Source of the DNA: Staphylotrichum longicolle
Taxonomy: Eukaryota > Ascomycota > Sordariomycetes > Sordariales > Chaetomiaceae
DNA: 64,000 bases
Reading direction: 5' to 3'
NCBI GenBank assembly: GCA_019096155.1
Contig: JAHCVI010000002.1
Coordinates: forward strand, 1,798,001-1,862,000
This document shows, one piece after another, positions 28,266 through 39,065 of the stretch. Position 1 is the stretch's first letter; every line of letters starts with the position of its first letter. The notes below the pieces were generated by a model. It was given only the letters and a program-made list of their open reading frames with translations, was not told the origin of the DNA and did no database searches. Both the position numbers and the translations under genes were made by a program.

Positions 28266-29486
28266 ATGGCCGACACAACACTCTGGACCCGGCAACCGGG
28301 ATTTTTCCTATACACGGTCTATACCGCGATCAAAGCCCTCGTCAAGCTCCCATTGCTTATGCTCCTTTACACGATCCCCCGTTTCCGCCCGCTCCGCGAA
28401 TGGACACACCAACAAGCGTTTGCCCGCGCCCTGACTCGCCTCATTTTCGAGTATGCATCCGTCGTCGAATTCTCGCCCGCACAGTGCCACGAACCGGGCA
28501 AAGAAAAAGACCGCTTCGTGACCATCGAGCCTTTTGCACCATCCCAAAATGATCAAGAACAAAAGCCGTCCATCTACGCAGGCATTGCCAAACCCGACCC
28601 GGACGCCGTCAAACCGGCCACCATAGGCGGCACCTGGTTCCCGTCTCCGCTCTCTCCAGACTCGCCATCGTCCCGCGCCCACACCCCCCGTCGCCCTCGT
28701 CCCCGTGTGTTTCTCCACTTCCACGGCGGCGCCTACGTGCTCTTCGACTGCCGCGACCGCGACATGTCCTTTGGCGCGCGCCTCCTCTTGGGCGCCGCCT
28801 CCGGCAGCGACCCTGAGGCGGCGGCGGCAGCGGCGTACGTGCTGTGCCCGCAGTACCGCCTCGCCTCGCACGCCCACCCCAGCGGCGGTCGGTTCCCCGC
28901 CGCGCTGCAGGACGCCATCACGTCGTACGCGCACCTCGTCCTGCGCCTCGGCGTCGATGCGCGCGACGTGGTCTTGTCCGGGGACTCGGCGGGCGGGAAC
29001 CTGGCGCTGGCGCTGCTGCGCTATCTCGAAGAGACCAAGGTGCTGCCGCTGCCAGGGGGCGCGGTGTTGTGGAGTCCGTGGACGGACTTGGGTGTGCCGC
29101 TGGCGGAGTTGAGGGCCCGGAGGGAGGACCGGCTGGATATCGTCCCGCCGCTGCTGGTGGAGTGGGCGTGTAGGGTTTTCTTGCCTGAGAAGTTGGGGGA
29201 TGGGTATGAAGGGGCCAAAGTGTGTGAGAACCCGTACATCTCTCCGGTAAAGAGGGGGATCGAGACGGAGGTGCCGATTTGGGTGCAGATTGGAGGCACG
29301 GAGATCATCAAAGAGGATATCTTGCGCTGGGTGGAGGTGCAGAAGCAGGCCGGGGCACGGCTGAGGGTGTACGAGATTCCGAACGCGCCGCATGATATGT
29401 TCATGGCGGGTGAGGGGTTGGGGTTTGTGAAGGAGTGTGGACAGGCGGCGGAGGATGCTATCCGATTCTTGGACGGGCGTGAGTAG
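28266..29486 (+). CDS. Alpha/beta hydrolase, hormone-sensitive-lipase type, membrane-anchored
   Basis: Intronless 406-aa protein of the HSL (alpha/beta hydrolase fold-3) esterase family. The oxyanion motif is HGGA at residues 153-156, the nucleophile is Ser241 in GDSAGGN, the catalytic acid is probably Glu346 or Glu350, and the catalytic His is His376 in NAPHDMF. A hydrophobic stretch at residues 11-38 suggests an N-terminal membrane anchor. The ATG at 28266 has a good context (AACAATGGC) and follows a TATA box. It would hydrolyse carboxyl esters or, by inference, thioesters. It lies between the rhodopsin-domain gene and the SDR, close to an HR-PKS with no release domain, so an offloading or tailoring role is possible but unproven. 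Third codon positions are strongly GC-rich in the central part. Confidence 0.9.
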   Translation: MADTTLWTRQPGFFLYTVYTAIKALVKLPLLMLLYTIPRFRPLREWTHQQAFARALTRLIFEYASVVEFSPAQCHEPGKEKDRFVTIEPFAPSQNDQEQKPSIYAGIAKPDPDAVKPATIGGTWFPSPLSPDSPSSRAHTPRRPRPRVFLHFHGGAYVLFDCRDRDMSFGARLLLGAASGSDPEAAAAAAYVLCPQYRLASHAHPSGGRFPAALQDAITSYAHLVLRLGVDARDVVLSGDSAGGNLALALLRYLEETKVLPLPGGAVLWSPWTDLGVPLAELRARREDRLDIVPPLLVEWACRVFLPEKLGDGYEGAKVCENPYISPVKRGIETEVPIWVQIGGTEIIKEDILRWVEVQKQAGARLRVYEIPNAPHDMFMAGEGLGFVKECGQAAEDAIRFLDGRE

Positions 29487-29557
29487 AATGGAGTTCAAAC
29501 GTTTGGTACATAGAGCCATATTTGGAGGCAATTGGATCTACAACTTTTGAAGATTAA

Positions 29558-30645
29558 TTAGGCATGAACAGAGTATCCTCCATCCACGGGCAAAGCCACC
29601 CCGGTCACCCAGCTGGACTCGTCGCTTGCCAACCAAACCGCGGCGTGGGCAATTTCATCAGGTCCTCTGCTAATGCCGCCTGCGCCCCAGGGAACCGCTG
29701 TTTTGAGAAAGCCCAGGATGGGTTCGTTTTGGAGCATCGGCGCTGTCATGGGGGTGAGGACGGCTGAACAAAGGCTGGTCAGTTGATTTGCCTCGTCCAA
29801 CCAAAGGAACTGGAGGAACAGAACAGTTCTTACTCCCGGGGCAGATGGCGTTGCATTGTATCTTGAAATTACCGTACTCGAGAGCCGTGGTCTTGGTGAG
29901 ACTGATGACGGCGGCTTTGGAAACGCAGTACGCGCCTGATCTTCTGTGAGCACCAGGTTTCGGTTTGGTCTAAGGAGGATGGAGCGTACCAGAGATCTTC
30001 AATTCCCTGAGACCAGCAGCGCTGGCGATGTTGATGATGCAGCCCCTCCTCTGGTAATCGGTGGTTGACTCCTGCTTAAGGAACTGTTGGATTGCATATT
30101 TGGAACAGAGGAACGTGGCACGTAGGTTGACGTTTCTTAAAGAGGGGGGCATGTCAATAACAGCGCCACCCTGTGAGTTCAACTGAACCTGAAGTCACTT
30201 ACAATGTGCCGCTCCACACCTCGTCCGGAGTCTCGTGCAACGGCATTCCAGCAGGGCCAACACCTGCATTGTTCACGATCCTGCGGTCTAGTATAAGAAA
30301 GGGAGGGAAATGAAGATTCCAATGCAGCACAACTCACACGTCCAGCCGCCCAAACTCCTTTACACCCCCTGCACCATGTTCTTAACCTCTTGTTCAACGG
30401 TGACGTCCACCTTGGAGAACTTGGCCTTGCCAGCCCCATGCTGTTGTGCAATCAGCTCATGTGTGGCAGCCAGTATCTTTCCCTCTTGAGCGCTGGGAGG
30501 ATTTTGGACGGAGGTCAGCGCAGAGCACGTAGGCGGCGCCCTCACGGGCAAAGCGCAGGGCAATGGCCCGCCCGATGCCCGACGAAGCGCCCGTGACAAT
30601 GCAGACCTTGTTGGCCACGCGAGAGGAGGGTGAGGACGAGGCCAT
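29558..30645 (-). CDS. Short-chain dehydrogenase/reductase (classical SDR), frame disrupted twice
   Basis: NAD(P)-dependent oxidoreductase of the classical SDR family, about 279 aa from five exons. The cofactor motif TGASSGIG starts near residue 19. NNAG follows the second splice, the catalytic Ser lies in NIASAAGL, YCVSK gives the Tyr/Lys pair, and the C-terminal motif is VDGGYS. Introns: 30281-30337, 30136-30202, 29936-29989 and 29764-29833. Exon 1 carries two compensating frame changes: one extra base in the T4 run (plus strand) at 30502-30505 and one missing base in the C5 run at 30365-30369. Read literally, the gene would stop early. With both corrected the coding length is an exact codon multiple and the family fit is continuous. 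Its position 72 bp from the hydrolase (convergent) and near the PKS suggests a tailoring reductase. Family secure; integrity uncertain. Confidence 0.85.
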
Positions 30646-32041
30646 GGTGTGGTGTGACGGGTCTCAGCTTCCGGGGTACCTCGGGACTTGGAGAGACTGG
30701 GAGTGGAAGGGGGGAAGGGCAACTGCCGACCAGGGGTTGGCCAAGTGCCGGTGATTTGAATTTCGCTGGCTTGAACTACGTGTAGGTAAGATAAAGGACT
30801 CTCGACCAGGGGAATGGCTCGGTGAAGATGGGGGGCGAAATCAGCAGAAACACGGGAGGAGACAAGAAAGCGAGTGTGTTCCACGACTCGGATGTCTCGC
30901 TGGTCAGCTCGGTGATGCGAGAAGGCACTGCGGCTGGATAGATCGGCAGGTTACGGTTGAGACCGGCGACGAATGCTACAGTCGCACACGAGGGGCTGCA
31001 TTCGTGGGGCTATCAATATATTGCGCCGCATTGGATGCGGCAGTGAAGCGTGCTACAGAGTTGGGGATTGGTTGGGGGAGTCCTGGAGATCCGCAAGAAA
31101 CGGTGGTAGGGCAGGATTGACCGTTTTTGCTCGGGTGTTGTGCATGCAGACTCGTGTCTGTTGGCACCAAGTCGTTCACATGCCACTGGTATCTGCCCAT
31201 AGGTATGCAGTTGGGCCAGCAAGCGGTAAGCGCTGGTTGTAACGGTTCCCCCGGCCTTACCATGCATTGGGACGGCGCAGAGGCTTCGCCGCTTCGGTGA
31301 AAGGGAGGGAGCATCGGGCTCGGAGATACCTGCCGGTTTCGGTGGCTTGCGGGTCCCGTACGCGTGGCGGAGGCGGCCAGAAAGCCCCAAACTCTAAATT
31401 GATATCAAAGGGAATGGTTTGGGTCGTATCGCAACCACTGAGCATGGAAGGCGGCTCGGACTTGACTCGCGACGAGCAGATCCAGGGCAAGAAGATGAAC
31501 CTCGTTCTGTACGCCCGCGGCCCAGGAAATCCAACCCCATGCCACGGATGAAGTCGAGCACGGCATTGCAGTCTGATACAGTCGTCAGATTCTTGGTGGT
31601 GAAAGTAGCATTAGGCAGAAATCAAAGAGCGTTGACTGAGTCTATCGGGAGCTGCTGCTTCTGCGGCATGCCGATGGACAGTCTCCAGGCTCTGATCAGC
31701 ATGTACGATGAATATATCAAAGACAAGCCGGCATGGTGCCTCAAAGATAGCGTGAACGTCGGACGTGGTATTTTGTAAGAGCAAATTGAGTGATGTTAGT
31801 AAACAGGCCAATTCTGAGGGACCGAACCTGGGCGGTCTGTCTCAATTGCCCTCACATCCTATCCCTTGAACGTGATCACGTAGAAGCTGAGGACAGCATA
31901 GTTCTGGCGAGAGGCTTGCACATCTGATCTTGAGGGTTCTGATCATCCGAGTTGTAATCCGGTTGAAAACGTAACTCATGTCACTCACATCACATCAGGA
32001 GGGGGAAAATAGCCTCTTAGCTCGGTAGGACATCACCTCAT
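30646..32041. other. 1.4-kb intergenic region, SDR promoter and ankyrin-gene 3' flank
   Basis: No supported gene. Open frames below 130 codons overlap on both strands and resemble nothing. No repeats or clear core-promoter motif noticed. Confidence 0.55.
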
Positions 32042-35000
32042 TTAAGCAGTGGCCTCTCCCGTCAACTCCTGCACCTGCATTCTTGCCAGATGCCTCCTCA
32101 GATAGTTGGCCACGTGGTAGTGGCGCCTCTTCCCACCCAGCGCCGCCTTCAGAGGCGACCCGAACTTGCCGCCCTCGACCGTGGGGTCCGCGCCATGTCG
32201 GATCAACAACTTGACAACCTCGAGACGGCCGTGAGCCGCAGCTGCCTGCAGCGCCGTTTCGTACTTGCCACCCCGCGCATTGACGTCGGCTCCGTGGTCC
32301 AGCAGCAACCGCACCATGTCCTCGCCCTCGAAGCAGCAGGCGGCGTGCAGAGCAAACCCTCGTTTGCCAGAGCACTGTTTAACATCGAGAGTGCCGAGGG
32401 TGAGGAGGTATGTGACGGCAGGGAGGTGCCCGCCCCGGGCGGCGGCTTGGAGAGCAGAGCTTTACTCGTTGTCAGCCGGTCATTGGATAATGGAGAGACT
32501 GCGAGAGACTTACCCGTATTGCTGCCCGGCAAGGCTGGGATCGGCTCCCATCTCAACCAGCTTTTTCATCAGCTCGACTTCGCCCCTGAAGGAGGCTGCC
32601 GTCAACGGGGTGCCCAGTCGGGGATCATGCGCGTTGACCTCGGCACCGTTGTCGAGCAGTCTCATCGCGAAGGCATAATGTCGGTTGTGAATCGCAGCGT
32701 GCAAGGGGCTGGTGTACTTCTCGGAAGGGGGGGAGTTCACACTAGCGCCGGCATCGAGCAGCAGCTCCAACATGGGCGCAGCATAGTTCTCTCGGCGGGT
32801 GGAGAAGTTGCTCAGGATGGCTATCAACGCATTGCTTTTGGGTCCAGACGAACAAGGGCTTGGTAAGTGACGGGACGGGATACTGTGGTTGGACAGGAGA
32901 AGTTGGAACTCACCCATGTTCGCCTCCAAACGAGTTCACGTTGACGCCGCATTCGAGCAAGAGCCTGACCGTGCTGAGATGACCGCCCCAGGCGGCCTCG
33001 TGGAGGGCGTTCCCGGGCACGCCTTGCTGGGTGTGCATGTTGGCGCCGCGGTCGAGGAGCGCGATCAGGCCGCTGGTGTAGCCAACCTCTGCGCAGGCCA
33101 CGACAGCAGCGGATCCGTTCAACGTCACATCCGCTCCGTGTGCCAAAAGTTCATTGAACATGGTGTCAGACCTTCGCCAGCCGGCCACCTCGAGCGCGCT
33201 TCGTCTCTGGCCCTCGTAGAGCGCATTGACATCTGCGCCTCGAGCAAGCAACAGCCTGAAGACATCGATGTCGCCTTCGCGAATTGCAATCACCAGCGGG
33301 GATCTGGGTGACAAGATGTCAGCTATGGGTCACTAGCTGGGTTTGGTTGTCACCAGCACAGTCGTACCCGTGTTCTGCCGCGGGCGCGTTCACATCCGCG
33401 CCGAGGTCAAGCAACCGCTCAACCAGACGCAGGTTGCTCTCCCCGACCGCCGCCTAGGTAGCCAGTTGGTATCAGTCTGGTTGCTCTGAGATGAGCTCTC
33501 GCGACTTACAGCTACCGGGCATCCGTAATCCCCGCACTGCAGGTTGACGTCGGCCCCCTTGTCCAGAAGCAGTCGAACCAGCTTGTGATCGGGATCGTTG
33601 CTGGACTTCAGAATGGCAGCGATGAGAGCACTAACACGGCTATTGCTAAGCGTACGGACTACGGACCAGAATGGCAAGAACCATAGGTCGTTTTGTGTCA
33701 CCATTTCAGGGAGTTTCATATCAACTTACCAACCGTGGTGCCCGCCGATCTGGTTAACGCGGGCTCCGTTTGCGAGCAAAACCTCGACGGCGTCGACTCG
33801 GCCTTGTTCGACGGCCTGTGCAAGGGGGGTACCTGTTGGGAAGCAAGTGACCGGCGCTTGTCAGCAAACATCCGTGACCCCTCATAGTCAGGACATGATG
33901 AATGACGGCTCGTGGTGTGGCGACCACTCAGACTGACCGTAATAGGAGCCGCCGCCGAAATTCACGTCGGCGCGGCGCTTGATTAGCTCGGTTAACAGGC
34001 CTTCCTGAGGGTTCGAGATGGCGGCCGAAAGAGCGCCCCCAAACCCCAGGTTGCCGTCATCAAAATCCTTCCGCGGCCGCGAGAAGTTGATATTTGCGCC
34101 CGCATCGAGCAACAGGCGGGCCAGGGCAGGGCTTTTGGCAGCTATGGCGCTCTCAAGGCAAGATCCTTTGGTTGAGACGTAATCAATAAGCATCTGGACA
34201 CGGCATGGACTGCGAGAACATACCATGGCGTCCCTCAGGCGCTTTGACGTCTGCTCCGCGGTCGAGCAAGAGCTTGACAATGTTCTCGTGTCCTTCCCTT
34301 GCAGCTTCTTGGAGTGCGTCTTTCAGTTCATTGTTTAGCTTTGGTTAGCCAAGAGTGACTCGGAGTGCCTAGGTATCAGGCGGTCATGTTGGCCTTACCT
34401 GGCGCATGTCCTGGCGCTCCGGCATTGATGTCCGCGCCTTTGTCAAGAAGGTAGCGGACCAAAACCTCGTCTCCCCTGCCGCATGCAACCGTGAGCGGCC
34501 TTGTACCGTCGGAACCGGCAGCATTGATGTCGAGGCCCCTCTCTACGAGCAATGCAATGATGGACATCTTTCCGCTTCGCACGGCGTGGAGGAGACAGGT
34601 GTTGCCACTACCACAAAGAGCTCGAGCGTCTGCACCGAGCGCAAGAAGCTGCTTAACAAGGGCAAGGTTTCCGCTGTCTATCGCCAGGCAGAGCGCGGTA
34701 TGCCCGTGCCTGCCGGCCCACGCATTGATGTCAATGGCCGGATCTCGGAGCAGAGCGTCGATCGTCGTCTGATCCTTGTTGTCGATGGCAAAGCAAAGAG
34801 CCGTGCCGTCTTCGTTTGCGGCGTTGACGTCGACGCCTTTCAGCAGCAAGCGAGGGATGACCGTCTCTCTCTCACCCTCGACGGCAAGCAAGAATATCTC
34901 GTCGTTCACCACAACGCCTCGGTCGAGCAGCGCGTGCGCGGCTGCTATGTTGCCGCAAAAAACGGCGGCCCGCATGGCTGAGTGGTAGATGCCCCCCGTG

Positions 35001-37809
35001 TGACTTGTGTCGGCCCCGGCTTCGAGAAGAAGCGTGACCAGGTCGATGTTGTTGTCTTCCACGTTCCCCTCCGAAGTTGCTGCGACTGCAGCTTGAAGTG
35101 CATCGCCGCAACTCTCGTCGTGTCTGTTTACATCAGCGCCGCATTGGACGAGATACCGCGCAACCCCGAGAGCAACCTCGAGATCGGTGTCCATCGTATC
35201 GTCTTCAGCATCCTCCTGCCCCTCGCTTCTCCTATCATAGCATGCAGCCATCAGGGCGGTGCCCTCGCCGTCTGACCAGAGATTGACATCAGCGCCGGCG
35301 TTGACGAGAAATTTGACAAGACCGAGGTTCCCTTCCTTTGCTGCCGCGTACAGAGGGCTGCCCCCGGATCCGCGGCTGCCGTCGTTCACTTGGGCCCCCC
35401 TGCTGAGGAGCAGCTGCACCACGGCCTCGCTACCCGCTGCAGCGGCAGCACGTAGGGCTTTGCCACTGCTTTGGGACACGCCCTCTACATCGGCGCCGTT
35501 GTCCAGCAGAAGCCGCACGGCCTCGACATGCCCCTCACTGCACGCTGCGATGAGGGCTGTGCGGTGCTTGCCCCTGTTGCTGTTCACGTCTGCGCCGCGC
35601 TGGAGCAGAATGCGGACCGTCTCGACATGCCCTCCAAACGCCGCCGCCTGCAGCGGGTAGCCGTACTCGCCGGCTAGGGTGTTCACCTCGGCGCCGTGGT
35701 CGAGGAGAAGCGTCACAACCTTGGCGTGGCCGAATCGCGCCGCAAGCTGAATTGCCTGGCCAAAGATGCCTCGCCTGGAGTTGACGTTGCAGCCTTTTTT
35801 GACGATCAGCCACTCGCAGAGTTCGGGGTGGCCGAGCTGTGCAGCGTAGTACAGCGGTTGTGGGAGCGCGTCCAGTGACTTCGCTTGCCTGTTCCTAAAC
35901 ACAAAGCCGAACACATGAGCCGAGTCGAGGAGGGCATCCGGGCGGCATATGTTTAGAAAGTTCAAATAGCTGTTAGGCTCCTGCTCCGTGTCAAACAGCC
36001 GGCGGATCAGACTGTTGACGGTTTCCTGGTCCTTCTTGTCTCCGAGCTGGCGGCTCCAGTGTTCCGGCCAGTACCGGGCTGCGTACGCGAGGAAGGGGTA
36101 GGCGACAAAGTCAATCTTGCTCGGCCGCTGGCCCCTGCTGAAGGTGAGGAGATAGACGAGGGACAGCTCCGCAATGAATCGGTGTGCTTGGCTGGCCGAG
36201 AAGGAGAAGCGCTCGAGGCTGGCGTTACCCCCACACCGTTGCAAGACCATGTACTCCTTGACGGTGAAGTGCGCAAACTGGACAATCTCGAGCCGGCCAG
36301 CCTTGGGCCAGTGCCCTTGCTCAATGCTGTTCTTTTCGGCCAACCATGGGATCCGCTCGCCTAACCCGCTATTCTCTTGTATCGCCACCGTGACGAGGCT
36401 GCCACAAATCTCAAGCACCTCACGGCAACTGGTGAGGCGGTCCTCATCTGCGTCAAAGTCCCCTCTCTTGCAATCGACCACCATGGCCTCGGCGACTTCC
36501 TGGAGCGTGACCGGGCGAGCCGAGTACGTCAGAAGCATCAATGCTGCGAAGGCAATGTCGGAGATCTCCTCTGGGATCGAAGCGAGGATCCGGTCGTATG
36601 TGGCGTCAAGAGTCGGAGGCAGGCTCTTCAGCGTCTCGCGCACCTTTCGGACCTGCTTGTATTTCCTGATGAGTTCTAGTTGGCAATGAGCCCATCGGAA
36701 CCTGGACCGGGTCAGCCTTATATTGGATTGATGCATCCTCGGGAGGGGGAGAAGTTACATTCCCTGCGCTCGTTCGGCGATGGGGACAACCACCGCTCGT
36801 ATGCGATGGCTTTTCCCAAGCCCTGCGCGGCGATGTGATGCGTTGAAGAATCAGAAAGTTGGCCTTGCCGGCCCCGATCCGATGGTCGGCAACACATCAA
36901 AGAAGCGCGTCGCTTCCGCTGCGCATCATTTAGAATGAACGCCTGCTGGACTCCCTGCAGCACTTTGGAGAGCGTCGAGACAACTCACTTGCTTGCGTTG
37001 TCACCTCCAAAACAGCCGAGACGAAGAGAGGACAGCTGCAAAGCACATGACCCAGGCTCTGGCTGCTCTGGTCGCCGAAATCAAAGTAGTAAACGCGAGG
37101 CGGCTCCCGGCTGCGCCTTGCAGATCTCCTCGACGTGGTCGATGATGGTCGAGCAGATGATGGTCTTGCCGGCTCCGGGAATGCCATGCAGCCAGAGAAC
37201 CTGGCCGGGAGTTGTCTTCCACTCCGTGAAGGCCGCAGCATTCAGGGCCCATGTGTTGGATCCGGGCTGATGGAGTTTGCGTGAGGCCACGTGCTTGGCC
37301 GTCGGATCTGTACAGCGCAGCCAGTTGAGGATGGCTTCCCGCTCCTCGTGCGCCCTAGTTTTCTGGACGGCGTCCAAGATTTCCTCCGTCTTTGCGTGGT
37401 TGTCCCCGTCCAATGCAAGCTGAACAAGAGGCACCTCGGCGGTGATCCGGTCCAGGATCTCGTGCACCTTTTTCGTATCAAGAGGCCATTGCAGCTTGCG
37501 GCGAAAGCTCATGGGCCCTGCGGCGCCGGCCAACCGCACCTCCAACTCTCTGAGGCATTTTTCAATCCTGGCCAGCGTACCATTCTCGCCGCCCAAGCCT
37601 TCCAGTCCCTTTGAGGTGCATTTGCCCTCCTCGCAGACTCGCCCCAGGTCCTCCAGGATGGCGGTGAGAGAGCCAACATGCCGCATGACCCTGTCGACAT
37701 CGGATTCTGCGTCCTTGACCTTTCCTACAAAGCGGTAGCACGAGTTGAGGACTGTCCCGGCAACTTTAAGCAGCCCAAGGACGGCGACGGAAATGCTGAG
37801 AGGATCCAT
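32042..37809 (-). CDS. NLR-like protein: HeLo-like N-terminus, NACHT, ankyrin repeats
   Basis: Fungal STAND/NLR architecture. The N-terminus (MDPLSISVAVLGLLKVAG) is the HeLo-like/Fungal_N helical domain. A P-loop follows (HGIPGAGKT near residue 212). The winged-helix region around GMFRWAHCQLELIRK is followed by about two dozen ankyrin repeats (ELLL/GADVN consensus) to the C-terminus. The first about 17 repeats sit in one long exon (34399 to about 36690). The rest are spread over short exons whose introns mostly split the Gly codon at the same repeat position. Just after the P-loop the frame shifts twice (near 37105 and 37093, one base each, in a G run and a T run). Between about 36.7 and 37.05 kb the NACHT core is shorter than usual and I find no Walker B (LLDALDE-like) motif. 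An intron with a GTAACT donor and CTGAC branch precedes FRWAH. Such proteins act in heterokaryon incompatibility or recognition of non-self; that role here is inferred. Exon structure in 36.7-37.1 kb is unresolved. Confidence 0.82.
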
Positions 37810-39065
37810 GGGTGCGGGCTAACTAGCGGGAACGAAGGGCGATGCTGATGAGGCGGACCGCGGACCCAGACACAGACGCAGGGATTCCTCTCTCCCTTAT
37901 CATGCCTGAAGAGGGAGGTAGCGGGATACCCTCTCGCCATGGCACTGCCACGACGCCAAGACAAGGCTCTTGTACGACCCTCTTCGGGTTCCCGAATTTG
38001 AGTTGGTTGTTCAGCTGCACTTGAGGCATCGATTCCAGGTCCAATCCTGCAACGGCATGGTAGGCCTGCGGCATGCCCGACGTCTTGAAGACTGGGGGGG
38101 CTTTCCCTCGTCCAACCCAGTCCAGCACTCTCGCGCTCTTGGCGCACGAAGCGCACTTGGGGCGCGGCTTCATCAGTATTCGCGGGTTGAAGATTGGTCG
38201 GTAGTCGCCTGAAGACACGATTTTAGTGTTTGCTGGCATTTCCAAGCATACTTGTGCCCGGGCTGCAAGTAGAATGAAGGATACGCCCTCGGTAGGTGCT
38301 GCCCTGTCGAGAAGCATGCCGCCGGTATCTCTTGAGGGGCTGGTGTCAGACCCCCAAGGCCGCAGTGTTGTCACGTACCCGCCAACGCCCTTGAACTCCA
38401 AGACCGGCATGACAGCAGGCGCCAGGGAGGTCCAGATCCTGCGTGCGCGCGCCACCCCCTCATTTCTCCGACATGACGGCGCTCCTGGGGCGCCCCAGCC
38501 GTGAGCGCATTTAGGGGGCCGACAATGGCAGCTGAAAAAGGGGAAAGTTAGGCCGGCAGAGAAAAGAGGCGGACCGTAATAGAGCGATAAGAAGGGGGTT
38601 GTCGCATGTGATGAGAAAAGAGGGTAGAGTTCATTGGATATGCACAGCCAAACCCACCTAACTCTGCGCCCTCCCACCACGTCCCTTGCGCGTGCATTGC
38701 TCGTATGTACTCCTTCCCTTCGACATCGGCACCCATATGGGACCCAGCACGGTCCTGACACTAGAGCGCTTTGCTGCGGGCGCTGCAGAAGAGGGGAAAC
38801 AATGGAGCAGGCATTCGACGCATCGGAAGGCAAAGACAAGAACCTAGAGGTGCAGGAGGTTGTAGCGTGACGGCCGGCACGAAGTGAGCGAGGGACAAAG
38901 AGTTACTGCAAGCGCCGGAAAAGGATAGTGGACGTGATGTGCTCTATGTAAGCTTTGAATACCTGGAGCTAGATGGACACGCTGTGCTCACCAATTTCCT
39001 CCGTTATGACTCCCATGGCGGTGATCCCGTGCGCATCCTCAGGACGCTGATCACACCGGGTGCCA
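37810..39065. other. 1.3-kb intergenic region upstream of the NLR-like gene
   Basis: A 338-codon minus-strand open frame (37823-38839) overlaps this region but has no family resemblance or domain-like composition. I treat it as chance. It should contain the NLR promoter. Nothing else noticed. Confidence 0.5.

Noticed and set aside
28308..29531. 407-codon minus-strand open frame opposite the hydrolase
   Set aside because: Arg/Val/Gly-rich shadow of a GC3-rich gene; the plus strand has an intact catalytic triad.
37823..38839. 338-codon minus-strand open frame upstream of the NLR-like gene
   Set aside because: No family motif, erratic composition with many Cys/Arg/Ser, and it overlaps the expected promoter and leader of the NLR gene.
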